Source: Alphaproteobacteria bacterium | Lineage (GTDB): Bacteria; Pseudomonadota; Alphaproteobacteria; Ferrovibrionales; Ferrovibrionaceae | Direction of reading: 5' to 3' | Assembly (NCBI GenBank): GCA_017307375.1 | Contig: JAFKFH010000003.1 | Span: forward strand, 372,001 to 436,000 | DNA: 64,000 bases | In this document: positions 51,543 through 62,105 of the stretch, piece by piece | How positions within the stretch are numbered: position 1 is the stretch's first letter | Layout: every line of letters starts with the position of its first letter | Program-made: the position numbers and the translations under genes | Notes under the pieces: generated by a model | Databases searched by the model: none | What the model was told of the DNA's origin: nothing | The model's input: the letters and a program-made list of their open reading frames with translations, nothing else

Positions 51543-52712
51543 ATGACCCTCGTGCCCGATGTCGCGGTACGCCCAGCCGCCATGCCTGTCGCCGCCCCCG
51601 CGGCCACCGACGCGCGCGTCGAACTGGTCGGCCTGACCCGCGAGGAAATTGCCGAGGCGCTGGCCGCGTCGGGCGAGAAGCGCGAGACCACCAAGATGCG
51701 CGCCCGCCAGCTCTGGCACTGGATCTACCACCAGGGCGTCACCGATTTCGACCGCATGACCAATATCGCCAAGGACATGCGCGGGCGGCTGGCCGGGAAC
51801 TTCGTCATCGGCCGGGCGACCGAGACCAGCTGCCAGAAGTCGGTCGACGGCACGCGCAAGTGGCTGCTCAAGTTCCGCGACGGCGAGGAGGCCGAGACCG
51901 TCCACATCCCGGAGGAAGACCGCGGTACCCTCTGCGTTTCCTCGCAGGTCGGCTGCATCCTGACCTGCCGCTTCTGCCACACCGGCACCCAGCGCTGGGT
52001 GCGCAACCTCGGTTCGGCCGAGATCGTCGGCCAGATCCTGACCGCGCGCGACACCATCGGCGAATGGCCGAGCCCGCAGGAAGGCCGCATGATCTCCAAC
52101 ATCGTCATGATGGGGATGGGCGAGCCGCTCTACAACTTCGACAATGTCGCCAAGGCGCTGAAGATCGCGATGGACCCCGAGGGGCTGTCGCTGTCGCGCC
52201 GCCGCATCACCCTGTCGACGGCGGGTGTCGTGCCGATGATCGAGCGCTGCGGGTCGGAAATCGGGGTGGCGCTGGCGATCTCGCTCCACGCGGTCCGCGA
52301 CGACCTGCGCGACGAGCTGGTGCCGATCAACAAGAAATACCCGATCGCCGAGCTGATGCAGGCCTGCCGCGACTATCCCGGCCTGTCGAATGCCCGCCGC
52401 ATCACCTTCGAATACGTGATGCTGAAGGGCGTCAACGACAGCGTCGCCGACGCCCGCGAACTGATCCGGCTGATCAAGGGCATTCCGGCCAAGGTCAACC
52501 TGATCCCGTTCAACGCCTGGCCCGGCGCGCCCTACGAATGCTCGACCGACCAGCAGATCGCCAAGTTCTCGCAGATCGTGTTCGATGCCGGCTATGCCTC
52601 GCCGGTCCGCACCCCGCGCGGCCGCGACATCATGGCCGCCTGCGGCCAGCTGAAGTCGGAATCGGTGCGCAAGCGCAAGTCGGAGCGAGATGCCGCAGTC
52701 GCCGCGGCTTGA
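51543..52712 (+). CDS. rlmN: Dual-specificity RNA methyltransferase RlmN
   Basis: 389 aa radical SAM enzyme that methylates C2 of A2503 in 23S rRNA and A37 in some tRNAs. The radical motif is [12 protein letters not shown] (C-x3-C-x2-C), with QVGC before it; [18 protein letters not shown] and [16 protein letters not shown] are family marks. The mechanistic Cys near the C-terminus is in the context of [18 protein letters not shown]. The first 25 residues are low-complexity; the start at MTLVPD is the only ATG before the domain in this frame with sensible spacing. Confidence 0.96.
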   Translation: MTLVPDVAVRPAAMPVAAPAATDARVELVGLTREEIAEALAASGEKRETTKMRARQLWHWIYHQGVTDFDRMTNIAKDMRGRLAGNFVIGRATETSCQKSVDGTRKWLLKFRDGEEAETVHIPEEDRGTLCVSSQVGCILTCRFCHTGTQRWVRNLGSAEIVGQILTARDTIGEWPSPQEGRMISNIVMMGMGEPLYNFDNVAKALKIAMDPEGLSLSRRRITLSTAGVVPMIERCGSEIGVALAISLHAVRDDLRDELVPINKKYPIAELMQACRDYPGLSNARRITFEYVMLKGVNDSVADARELIRLIKGIPAKVNLIPFNAWPGAPYECSTDQQIAKFSQIVFDAGYASPVRTPRGRDIMAACGQLKSESVRKRKSERDAAVAAA

Positions 52713-52773
52713 CCGTTCAAGGCCCAAGCCTTTACAACCCGGCAGTTCAGACCCTTAAAGGGATTTCCCGCTC

Positions 52774-53982
52774 ATGAAGCGCGACATCAAGAAAGTAGTG
52801 CTCGCCTATTCCGGCGGCCTCGACACCTCGGTCATCCTCAAGTGGCTGCAGCAGGAATACGCCTGCGAGGTGGTGACCTTCACCGCCGATCTCGGCCAGG
52901 GCGAGGAGCTGGAGCCGGCCCGCAAGAAGGCCGAGATGTTCGGCGTGAAGGAGATCTTCATCGATGATCTCCGCGAGGAATTCGTCCGCGACTTCGTCTT
53001 CCCGGCCTTCCGCGCCAACGCGCTCTATGAAGGCCTCTACCTGCTCGGCACCTCGATCGCCCGGCCGCTGATCGCCAAGCGCCAGATCGAGATCGCCCGC
53101 CAGGTCGGCGCCGACGCGGTCGCCCATGGCGCCACCGGCAAGGGCAACGATCAGGTCCGCTTCGAGCTCAGCTACTATGCGCTGGAGCCGGGCATCAAGG
53201 TCATCGCCCCCTGGCGCGAATGGCAGCTGAACAGCCGCACCAAGCTGATCGAATTCGCCGAGCAGCACCAGATCCCGATCGCCAAGGACAAGCGCGGCGA
53301 GGCACCGTTCTCGGTCGACGCCAACCTTCTGCACATCTCGGCCGAAGGCAAGGTCCTGGAAGATCCGTGGATCGAGGCCCCCGACTTCGTCTATTCGCGC
53401 ACCGTCGACCCCGAGAAGGCGCCCGACCAGCCCGAATATGTCGAGATCGAGTTCAAGAAGGGCGACGCCATCGCGGTGAACGGCCAGACGCTGACCCCGG
53501 CCGCCCTGCTGACCAAGCTGAACGAGCTGGGCGGCAAGCACGGCATCGGCCGCCTCGACCTGCTGGAAAACCGCTTCGTCGGCATGAAGAGCCGCGGCAT
53601 CTACGAGACCCCCGGCGGCACCATCCTGCACGCCGCCCATCGCGGCATCGAGCAGGTCACGCTCGACCGCGGCGCCATGCATCTCAAGGACGAGATCATG
53701 CCGCGCTATGCCGAGTTGATCTATAACGGCTTCTGGTTCTCGCCCGAGCGCGAGATGCTGCAGGCCCTGATCGACAAGAGCCAGGAGAACGTCGAGGGCA
53801 CCGTGCGGCTGAAACTCTACAAGGGTTCGGTCAACGTGGTCGGCCGCAAGTCGCCGAAGTCGCTCTACAGCCTGTCGCACGTCACCTTCGAGGAAGACGC
53901 GGTCTACGACCAGAAGGACGCGGAAGGCTTCATCAAGCTCAACGCCCTGCGGCTCAAGCTGCTGAACCGCCAGAAGGGCTGA
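52774..53982 (+). CDS. argG: Argininosuccinate synthase
   Basis: 402 aa; condenses citrulline and aspartate with ATP in arginine biosynthesis. N-terminal PP-loop [19 protein letters not shown], then [36 protein letters not shown] and [17 protein letters not shown]. Complete and of normal length. A short AAAGGGA site precedes the ATG. A strong hairpin follows the stop. Confidence 0.98.
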   Translation: MKRDIKKVVLAYSGGLDTSVILKWLQQEYACEVVTFTADLGQGEELEPARKKAEMFGVKEIFIDDLREEFVRDFVFPAFRANALYEGLYLLGTSIARPLIAKRQIEIARQVGADAVAHGATGKGNDQVRFELSYYALEPGIKVIAPWREWQLNSRTKLIEFAEQHQIPIAKDKRGEAPFSVDANLLHISAEGKVLEDPWIEAPDFVYSRTVDPEKAPDQPEYVEIEFKKGDAIAVNGQTLTPAALLTKLNELGGKHGIGRLDLLENRFVGMKSRGIYETPGGTILHAAHRGIEQVTLDRGAMHLKDEIMPRYAELIYNGFWFSPEREMLQALIDKSQENVEGTVRLKLYKGSVNVVGRKSPKSLYSLSHVTFEEDAVYDQKDAEGFIKLNALRLKLLNRQKG

Positions 53983-53990
53983 GGTAAGAC

Positions 53991-54016
53991 GGGGCGGTAT
54001 CGGCGGATACCGCCCC
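53991..54016 (+). terminator. Hairpin terminator after argG
   Basis: Perfect 11-bp stem GGGGCGGTATC / GATACCGCCCC with a GGCG loop, followed by GATTCTGTCT. It starts 9 bases after the argG stop. Confidence 0.8.
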
Positions 54017-54038
54017 GATTCTGTCTGGAGGGGCAGTC

Positions 54039-54353
54039 ATGGCAGATCCGGTTCGTGTCGTCGGCGTGGCCTGGTACCGTCGCGAGGACTATGCCCGTAT
54101 CCGGGCGATGATGGTCGATGGCGATACCCTGCCCGATGCCTGGGACAAGTGGTTCTATCGCGCCGAGAAGGTGGTGCGGGAAATCCACAAGCACGGCCTG
54201 CGGTCCGAGCGGGTGCATATCGAGCCGGACAGCTTTCCCGACTGGTGCGCCGCCCGCGGGCTGGCGCTCAATGCCGATGCCCGCTCGCAATTCGCCCACG
54301 AGGCGATCAACGGCACCGCCGCGCCGCGGCCGACGGTGCCAACCCCCGCCTAA
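54039..54353 (+). CDS. Conserved hypothetical protein
   Basis: 104 aa, soluble. Opens with VRVVGVAWYRREDYARIRAM and goes on with AEKVVREIHKHGLRSERVHI and DWCAARGLALNADARSQFAH. This pattern is familiar from small proteobacterial proteins of unknown role; no catalytic motif is visible. GGAGGGG about 8 bases before the ATG is a strong ribosome site. It overlaps the membrane-protein gene by 4 bases at the 3' end (convergent). Confidence 0.75.
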   Translation: MADPVRVVGVAWYRREDYARIRAMMVDGDTLPDAWDKWFYRAEKVVREIHKHGLRSERVHIEPDSFPDWCAARGLALNADARSQFAHEAINGTAAPRPTVPTPA

Positions 54354-55954
54354 GACGGCCTGACGGGGGGCCGCCGGCTCAGCACCGTCCAGTGTGCGGT
54401 CTCGCGCCGATACGGAAAATGCCGCGCGAGATAGTCTGCGTACTGCGTGGCGACCAGGCGTTCGACCTCGGGGGTGGTGAACGGCTTGGGCAACAGTACG
54501 TGGTCGGCGTCGCCCAGCAGCGTCTCCGCCGGTCGCGGCGGCATCGACGGTTCCCACCAGAGGTCGCGGCCACGCGGCGGCGGGGCGCCCAGAACGAAGG
54601 GCAACGGGTTGATGCGGTCGAGCAACTCGATGCGGCCCGGCGGTTCGCCCGCCGCGGCGAAGAGGTCGGCCGCCTCGATCAGCATGGCGACATAGCGGGT
54701 GTCACGGTTCGACGGATACGACCCGCCCGGATTGCCCGGCACGGCCAGGCCACGCAGCTGGGTGCGGTCGACGACATGGTGGTTTGCAGGCCGCCCGGCC
54801 GAAACATGATATCCGGCCAGCCCGATCGCGATGCCGCCGATCGACATCAGCGGCGCCAGCAACAGCGCGGCCTGAAGGGCGGGCGGCAGCACCGGCCGGG
54901 CGGATCGCGACAGGGCGTCATAGAGCAGGAACGCAATCGATAAGCCCAGCTGCGCGCCGTGGTGCTGGGTGTTCTGCGACAGCAGTGCCAGCCCGCCGGC
55001 AAACGCGAACAGGGCCGCCGCGGGCAGGCGGGCCGGGGCCCGGCCGTTGCGCCAGAGCTGCAGCGCCAGGATGACCCCGGCGCCGTAGAGCGCGCATTCG
55101 ATGCCGTTGTTGAAGATGACGCGCAGCAGGTTCGCGGGCTCGGTCTTGCCAAAGCCCGAGGTCGCGGCCAGCAGGAAATCGGCCAGATAGCCGTGGCTGT
55201 AGGGCGCGATCGCGTTGGCCAGCAGGGCGATCAGCACCGCGATCCACCCCGCCCGCGCGGCCCGGACATGGTCCGAGACGGCCAGGGCGAGGACCAGGCC
55301 GGCGACGCCGACCATGAAATAGGTCAGCTTGATGTAGAACATCGCCACCAGCAGCGCCGCCCCGGTCGCGATGTCGAGACGGCGGACGGCCGGGCCCTGC
55401 CTGGGAGGTACGAACAGGATCAGGCAAAGCGTTCCGATCGCCCCCCAGCCGTAGCGGTTGTAGGACATCGCGAAGCTGTAGACGTCGAGCGGGTCGCCGA
55501 TGTTTGTCGGCATGACCGCCGGCAGCGCATTGAACAGGACGAACACGACTGCCGCGACCAGCGGCAGACGCGGCGCGGCGGCGACGCAGGCCGTGGCGAA
55601 CAACAGCGCCAGCATGATGATCTCGCCGACCAGGAAAGCCCGGACCGAAGGCCCGACGACCTGGAAAGCGATGGCGGTCAGCAGGAAATTGAGCTGGCCT
55701 ACCGCCTCGTGGAAGCCGTCATGCGCCGCCTGGCCATTGGCGATATGCCAGCCGCCGGCGAGGTTGAACAGCAGGTCCATGACCCCGTAGCGCGACAGCA
55801 TCGTCTCGGTCGACCACACGGCCCAGGCGGCAATCAGCGCGGGAATGCCGGCAATCAGGACGAGTGTCGCCGGCCGGGTTTCGACGCCCAGTACGGCGGC
55901 GAGCCGAGGGCCGAGGCGTGGTGCGCCGACGGCACGTTCAACCGCCCCGTTCAT
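54350..55954 (-). CDS. Large polytopic membrane protein of unknown function
   Basis: 534 aa. About ten hydrophobic segments over residues 25-400 (e.g. LVLIAGIPALIAAWAVW, VGEIIMLALLFATACVAAAP, AALLLAPLMSIGGIAIGLAG), then a soluble C-terminal part of about 140 residues. An acidic-aromatic loop after the first helix (SRYGVMDLLFNLAGGWHIAN) recalls GT-C glycosyltransferases, but I see no clear catalytic motif. I start at MNGAVERA; longer in-frame starts read through an AT-rich promoter-like stretch (ATAATAAG). No recognised family. Confidence 0.65.
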   Translation of the reverse strand: MNGAVERAVGAPRLGPRLAAVLGVETRPATLVLIAGIPALIAAWAVWSTETMLSRYGVMDLLFNLAGGWHIANGQAAHDGFHEAVGQLNFLLTAIAFQVVGPSVRAFLVGEIIMLALLFATACVAAAPRLPLVAAVVFVLFNALPAVMPTNIGDPLDVYSFAMSYNRYGWGAIGTLCLILFVPPRQGPAVRRLDIATGAALLVAMFYIKLTYFMVGVAGLVLALAVSDHVRAARAGWIAVLIALLANAIAPYSHGYLADFLLAATSGFGKTEPANLLRVIFNNGIECALYGAGVILALQLWRNGRAPARLPAAALFAFAGGLALLSQNTQHHGAQLGLSIAFLLYDALSRSARPVLPPALQAALLLAPLMSIGGIAIGLAGYHVSAGRPANHHVVDRTQLRGLAVPGNPGGSYPSNRDTRYVAMLIEAADLFAAAGEPPGRIELLDRINPLPFVLGAPPPRGRDLWWEPSMPPRPAETLLGDADHVLLPKPFTTPEVERLVATQYADYLARHFPYRRETAHWTVLSRRPPVRPS

Positions 55955-56140
55955 GCCGCGCCCCGCCAGATGATTACAATCATCGAAATAATAAGATCCC
56001 CAACCTATCCACCCACACGATAGCCATGCCGCGCCGATCCACAAGCCCGACCGGCCGCTCGGAACCGTATCGGGGTAGCGGGCGTGTCCCGCGGCGATGG
56101 GGGGACACGTCGGCTGGCGGGTGGTACCGGCGCGTGCGGG

Positions 56141-57790
56141 TCAGCTCGCGACCGCCGACCAGTCGACGACCCGGTTGCGCCCCTGTGCCTTGGCGGCATA
56201 AAGCGCCTGGTCGCCGCGCGCCAGCAGCGCATAGATGCCCTGGTCGTCGGGGCCGGCATGCGCCAGGCCGATCGAGGCCGAGATCGCCAGCCGCTCGCCG
56301 CCCGGAAACGGCGGGCGGATCAGGGTGAGGCGCTGGCGCAGCCGCTCGGCCGCCGCCGCGGCATCGATTTCGCTCAGCCCTGGCATGATCACCCCGAACT
56401 CCTCGCCGCCCAGCCGGCCGGCCAGGTCGGTCGGGCGCAGTTCCCAGATCAGCGCCTCGGCCGTCGCGCGCAGGACCCAGTCGCCGCCGGCATGGCCCAG
56501 CGTATCGTTGATCGACTTGAAGTAGTCCAGGTCGATCATGACCAGGGCGAGGGCCGAACCGTCGCGCCTGGCCGCGGCGAAGGCTTCGGCGGCGCGGTCG
56601 ATGAAATGGCGGCGATTGGCGATGCCGGTCAGCTCGTCGGTCGAGGCCAGCGTCCACAGCTCGGCCTCGAGCCGCCGGCGCGACTGGATCTCGCGTTCCA
56701 GCGTCCGGTTCAGCCGGTAGAAGCGATGGGCGATCAGCGAGACCGCGAGGATGACGAGGCCGGCCACGGCGATCGTCGCCTGCATGATCCGTTCGTCTGG
56801 TCCGGTATCGACCTCGAACAGGAAACCGTCGAGCGGCGGCGATTGCGGCATCAGCCCGGCGGCGACGAAACCCCGGCCGATGACGCGCCAGCGGGCGGCG
56901 CTCATGTAGCCGATGTCGACGACCTCCGCGATCATCAATCGCCGGATCTCCTCGGCCTCGAACTCGAGCTTCAGTCGCGGAATGTCGGCCTGATAGCGCT
57001 CCTGGATCAAATCGATGACGGCTCCGGAATGCTCGAGGGCATAGCGCCAACCCGCGATCGTGGCATCGCGGAAGGCACGCACCAGTTCGGGTTTTTCGCG
57101 CGCCAGCCGGCCCGAGGTGAACAGCGTATCGCCGTAGAAGTCGATGCCGTACTGGCGCGGGTTCATGATCTGGTAGGGGATGCGCCCCTCGATCAGGTCA
57201 TAGGGCTCGGTCGTCGTGTAGGCGGTCATCGCGTCGACCGTGCCTTCGCGCAGGGCCTGCACGTTGCCCGAATGCGGCACCAGGGTGATCTGGTCGGCGC
57301 GCACGCCTGCGGCATGCAGATAGGCGAACAGTTCGGCCGAATGGCTTTCGACCATCAGCCTGCGGCCAACCAGATCCCGCGGCCCGTCGATCCCCGGCAC
57401 CCGGCGGGCGGCCAGCACGAACGGCGAATGCTGGAAGATCGCGGCGACCGCGACGAGGTCGCGGCCGGCATCGCGGTCGATGATCAGGGCCGAGGTGCCG
57501 ACGCCGAAATCGGCCCGCCCCTCGGCGACCGCCGCCGCCGGATCGATGTCGGGACCCCCGGCGACCAGCCGCACATCGAGGCCGGCGGCCCGGTAATAAC
57601 CCTGCTCGATCGCGGCATAGAATCCGGCGAACTGGAACTGGTGGAACCATTTCAACTGGACCGTGACGGTCTCATGCCGCGGCTGGTTGGGGGCGGCGGC
57701 GGCGGCGAGGCAGGGCAGAAGCGCCAGGGCCAGGGTCAGAACCCAGCCCCAGAGGTCCAGCCGATGTCCGAAGCGCCCGCTGCGTGCCAT
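56141..57790 (-). CDS. THI5/NMT1-type binding domain fused to GGDEF (diguanylate cyclase)
   Basis: 549 aa. Signal/anchor at the N-terminus, then a periplasmic NMT1/THI5-like binding domain (VQLKWFHQFQFAGFYAAIEQ, then GYYRAAGLDVRLVAGG), a TM helix about residue 335 (IAVAGLVILAVSLIAHRFY) and a GGDEF domain with ASTDELTGIANRRHF and LGGEEFGVIMPG. An RxxD inhibitory site (RPTD) lies five residues before GGEEF. It probably makes c-di-GMP in response to a bound pyrimidine- or aromatic-like ligand. I start at MARSGRF near the signal peptide. Divergent from the protocatechuate operon. Confidence 0.87.
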   Translation of the reverse strand: MARSGRFGHRLDLWGWVLTLALALLPCLAAAAAPNQPRHETVTVQLKWFHQFQFAGFYAAIEQGYYRAAGLDVRLVAGGPDIDPAAAVAEGRADFGVGTSALIIDRDAGRDLVAVAAIFQHSPFVLAARRVPGIDGPRDLVGRRLMVESHSAELFAYLHAAGVRADQITLVPHSGNVQALREGTVDAMTAYTTTEPYDLIEGRIPYQIMNPRQYGIDFYGDTLFTSGRLAREKPELVRAFRDATIAGWRYALEHSGAVIDLIQERYQADIPRLKLEFEAEEIRRLMIAEVVDIGYMSAARWRVIGRGFVAAGLMPQSPPLDGFLFEVDTGPDERIMQATIAVAGLVILAVSLIAHRFYRLNRTLEREIQSRRRLEAELWTLASTDELTGIANRRHFIDRAAEAFAAARRDGSALALVMIDLDYFKSINDTLGHAGGDWVLRATAEALIWELRPTDLAGRLGGEEFGVIMPGLSEIDAAAAAERLRQRLTLIRPPFPGGERLAISASIGLAHAGPDDQGIYALLARGDQALYAAKAQGRNRVVDWSAVAS

Positions 57791-57850
57791 GCCCGCCACT
57801 GCGCCCCAGCGGCGTTGGACAAACAAGTAAAAATTCGCTGCAGGAACCAC

Positions 57851-57917
57851 TTGACGCACCGGTAACCGCTGGGCATCAATTGTACCCATAGCAAACATGT
57901 GTACGGCATGCGCACAT
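57851..57917 (+). promoter_or_regulatory. Possible promoter/operator of the protocatechuate operon
   Basis: TTGACG at 57851-57856 with CATCAA 17 bases on (57874-57879) may be -35 and -10 boxes. Downstream, ATGTG at 57897-57901 and CACAT at 57913-57917 form imperfect dyad symmetry, where an IclR- or LysR-type regulator could bind. No regulator gene is in the window next to it. The CoA-transferase start follows at 57940. Confidence 0.35.
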
Positions 57918-57939
57918 TTTGCCGGTACCGGGAGGAAAC

Positions 57940-58803
57940 ATGGCCGAGATCGTTTCGTTGCGCGAAGCGGTGGCGGGGCTGATCCATGACGGCGACCAGG
58001 TCGCGATGGAAGGCTTCACCCATCTGATTCCATCGGCGGCGGGGCACGAGGTGGCGCGCCAGGGGCGCCGCGACCTGACCCTGGTCCGCATGACGCCCGA
58101 CCTGATCTACGATCAGCTGATCGGGATCGGCGCAGCCCGCAAGCTGATCTTCTCCTGGGGCGGCAATCCCGGCGTCGGCTCGCTGCATCGCCTGCGCGAG
58201 GCGGTCGAGACCGGCTGGCCGCATCCGCTGGAAATCGAGGAACACAGCCACGCCGACCTCGCGAACGCCTATGTCGCGGGGGCGGCCAACCTGCCGTTCG
58301 CGGTGATGCGCGGCTACATCGGCTCGGACCTGCCCAAGGTCAATCCGCTGCTCAAGACCATCACCTGCCCGTTCACCGGCGAGGTGCTGGCCGCGGTGCC
58401 CAGCCTGCGTCCCGACGTCACCGTCATCCACGCGCAGAAGGCCGACCGGCGCGGCAACGTGCTGATGTGGGGCATCGTCGGCGTGCAGAAGGAAGCGGCG
58501 CTGGCCGCCAAGCGCACGATCGTGACGGTCGAGGAGATCGTCGACACGCTCGAGGCGCCGCCGAATGCCTGCATCCTGCCGCATTGGGCGTTGTCCGCCG
58601 TGTGCGTCGAGCCGGGCGGCGCGTTCCCGTCCTACGCCCAGGGCTATTACGACCGTGACAACCGCTTCTACCCGGCCTGGGACAAGATCGCCCGCAACCG
58701 CGACACCTTCCTCGCCTGGATGAAGCGCCACGTCCTCGACACCGCGAACTTCGCCGAATTCCGCCGGGTGCTGGCCGAGACCGCCGCGGCGAAGGAGGGC
58801 TGA
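57940..58803 (+). CDS. 3-oxoadipate CoA-transferase-like subunit A
   Basis: 287 aa, class I CoA-transferase alpha subunit, pattern of the CatI/glutaconate-CoA-transferase-like branch: VSLREAVAGLIHDGDQVAME, FSWGGNPGVGSLHRLREAVE and CPFTGEVLAAVPSLRPDVTV. With subunit B it should move CoA from succinyl-CoA to 3-oxoadipate. A GGGAGGAAAC site directly precedes this ATG. First gene of a tight operon with pcaF, pcaH and pcaG, which supports the 3-oxoadipate role. Confidence 0.87.
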   Translation: MAEIVSLREAVAGLIHDGDQVAMEGFTHLIPSAAGHEVARQGRRDLTLVRMTPDLIYDQLIGIGAARKLIFSWGGNPGVGSLHRLREAVETGWPHPLEIEEHSHADLANAYVAGAANLPFAVMRGYIGSDLPKVNPLLKTITCPFTGEVLAAVPSLRPDVTVIHAQKADRRGNVLMWGIVGVQKEAALAAKRTIVTVEEIVDTLEAPPNACILPHWALSAVCVEPGGAFPSYAQGYYDRDNRFYPAWDKIARNRDTFLAWMKRHVLDTANFAEFRRVLAETAAAKEG

Positions 58804-58805
58804 TC

Positions 58806-59584
58806 ATGACCGAGTTCACCACCAACGAGATGATGACGGTGGCCGCCGCCCGGCGGCTGAAGAACGGCGCGGTCTGCTTCGTCGGCATCGGCTTGCCCTC
58901 GACCGCGGCCAACCTGGCCCGCCTGACCCATGCGCCCGACGTCGTGCTGATCTACGAATCCGGCCCGATCGGGGCCAAGCCCCAGGTCCTGCCGCTGTCG
59001 ATCGGCGACGGCGACCTGGCGCTGAACGCCGACACGGTCGTCGCCACCCCGGAAATCTTCCGCTACTGGCTGCAGGGCGGGCGCATCAATGTCGGCTTCC
59101 TCGGCGCTGCCCAGATCGACCGCCACGCCAACCTGAATACGACGGTCATCGGCCCCTACGACCGGCCCAAGACCCGCCTGCCCGGTGCCGGCGGCGCGCC
59201 GGAGATCGCCGGTTCGGCCGGCGAGATCCTGATCATCCTGCGCCAGTCCAAGCGCGCCTTCGTCGACAGGCTCGATTTCATCACGACCGTCGGTTTCCTC
59301 GACGGCGGCGACGCGCGCGAACGGGCCGGGCTCAAGACCAAGGGGCCGGTCGCGGTGATCACCGACCTCGGCATCCTCGAACCCGATCCGGTCACCCGCG
59401 AACTGACCGTGACCCATATCCACCGGGGCGTGACGCGCGAACAACTGGTCGCGGCCACCGGTTGGCCGCTAAAGTTCGCCGACACCGTTGTCGAAACCGA
59501 ACCGCCCACGGAAACCGAACTGACGGCGCTGCGCGACCTCAACGCCCGCACCGCCGCCGCCCATGGGCAGGACCAAGGGAGTGA

Positions 59585-59588
<4 letters not shown>
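58806..59588 (+). CDS. 3-oxoadipate CoA-transferase-like subunit B
   Basis: 260 aa beta subunit. The catalytic Glu is expected in IYESGPIGAKPQVLPLSIGD (about residue 51). Other conserved parts are GFLGAAQIDRHANLNTTVIG and GAGGAPEIAGSAGEILII. It begins 2 bases after subunit A and overlaps pcaF by 4 bases (ATGA). Confidence 0.87.
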
Positions 59589-60793
<1,205 letters not shown>

Positions 60794-60806
60794 GGGAGAG
60801 AAACAA

Positions 60807-61511
60807 ATGGCTGATGTCGTCGGTTATCGCCGTGAAGTGCCGGGCAGCCAACCCCCGCATCTTCACGCCCCCTATGCCTCGACCGTCAAGCGTGCCCCGA
60901 CCCGGCCGCTGGTCTACATCCCCCACACGCTGTCGGAAGTGACCGGCCCGGTGTTCGGCCATGACCGCGTGCGGCCGGAAGACGCCGACCTGACGAAACA
61001 AGGTGCCGGCCAGCCGATCGGCGAGCGGATGATTCTCGCCGGCCGGGTCCTCGACGGCGACGGCCGGCCGGTGCCGCATACGCTGGTCGAGATCTGGCAG
61101 GCGAATTCGACCGGGCGCTATCATCACGAGCGCGACCAGCACGACGCGCCGCTCGATCCGAATTTCACCGGCACCGGGCGCTGCATCACCGACGCCGAGG
61201 GCAACTACCGCTTCGTCACCATCAAGCCGGGCGCCTATCCCTGGCGCAACCACCACAATGCCTGGCGGCCGGAGCATATCCACTTCTCGCTGTTCGGGCC
61301 GTCCTTCATGACCCGGCTGGTCACCCAGATGTATTTCCCGGGCGATCCGCTGTTCCCCTACGACCCCATCTTCAACGGCATCCCGGACGAGGCGGCGCGC
61401 CAGCGCGTGATCTGCCAGTTCGACCTCGGCCTGACCGAACCGGAATGGGCGCTGGGCTATCGCTGGGACATCGTGCTGCGCGGCCGCGACGCCACGCCCA
61501 TGGAGAAGTGA
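60807..61511 (+). CDS. pcaH: Protocatechuate 3,4-dioxygenase beta subunit
   Basis: 234 aa, binds the catalytic Fe(III) that opens the protocatechuate ring between the hydroxyls. Iron ligands: Tyr in STGRYHHERDQHD, Tyr in KPGAYPWRNHHNAWRPEHIH, with the two His in the same stretch (NHHNAWRPEHIH). The N-terminal domain is the usual intradiol lead. GAGGGAGAGAAACAA precedes the ATG. It pairs with pcaG two bases downstream. Confidence 0.96.
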   Translation: MADVVGYRREVPGSQPPHLHAPYASTVKRAPTRPLVYIPHTLSEVTGPVFGHDRVRPEDADLTKQGAGQPIGERMILAGRVLDGDGRPVPHTLVEIWQANSTGRYHHERDQHDAPLDPNFTGTGRCITDAEGNYRFVTIKPGAYPWRNHHNAWRPEHIHFSLFGPSFMTRLVTQMYFPGDPLFPYDPIFNGIPDEAARQRVICQFDLGLTEPEWALGYRWDIVLRGRDATPMEK

Positions 61512-61513
61512 GC

Positions 61514-62092
61514 ATGACCGACAAGCTGATCCCGACGGCCTCGGCGACCGTCGGTCCCTATTTCCATATCGGCCTGACCTGGCTGAACCATACCGAGATG
61601 GCGACGGCGGCGACGGCGGGCCGGCAGATCGTCATCACCGGCCGGGTCGTCGACGGCAACGGCGAGGCCATCCCCGATGCGATGATCGAATTGTGGCAGG
61701 CCAATGCCGCCGGCCGCTACGACCACCCCGAGGACGGCCGTGAGGACAAGCCGGTCGACCGCTCGTTCCATGGGTACGGCCGCAGCCGTACCGACAACGA
61801 CGGCGGCTTCCGCTTCGTAACCGTCAAGCCCGGCCCGGTGCCGGGGCCGGGCAACACGCTGCAGGCACCGCATGTCGTCGTCGCGCTGTTCATGCGCGGC
61901 CTGCTCAAGCATCTCTACACCCGCATCTATTTCGCCGACGAGGCGGCGGCCAACGCGGCCGATCCGATCCTCGGCCTGATCGACGACGAGGGGCGGCGGG
62001 CGACGCTGCTGGCCCAGCCCGGTCCCGACGGGACCTATCGCTGGGACATCGTCATGCAGGGCGACAACGAGACGGTGTTCTTCGACGTCTGA
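61514..62092 (+). CDS. pcaG: Protocatechuate 3,4-dioxygenase alpha subunit
   Basis: 192 aa, the non-iron partner of PcaH. Beta-sandwich of the intradiol type: PTASATVGPYFHIGL at the N-terminus, IELWQANAAGRYDHPED, and FRFVTVKPGPVPGPGNTLQA. AAPHVVV-like QAPHVVVALFMRGLLKHLYT replaces the iron site residues of the beta subunit. Spacing from pcaH shows translational coupling. Confidence 0.95.
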   Translation: MTDKLIPTASATVGPYFHIGLTWLNHTEMATAATAGRQIVITGRVVDGNGEAIPDAMIELWQANAAGRYDHPEDGREDKPVDRSFHGYGRSRTDNDGGFRFVTVKPGPVPGPGNTLQAPHVVVALFMRGLLKHLYTRIYFADEAAANAADPILGLIDDEGRRATLLAQPGPDGTYRWDIVMQGDNETVFFDV

Positions 62093-62105
62093 CGGGGAGA
62101 AGGGC

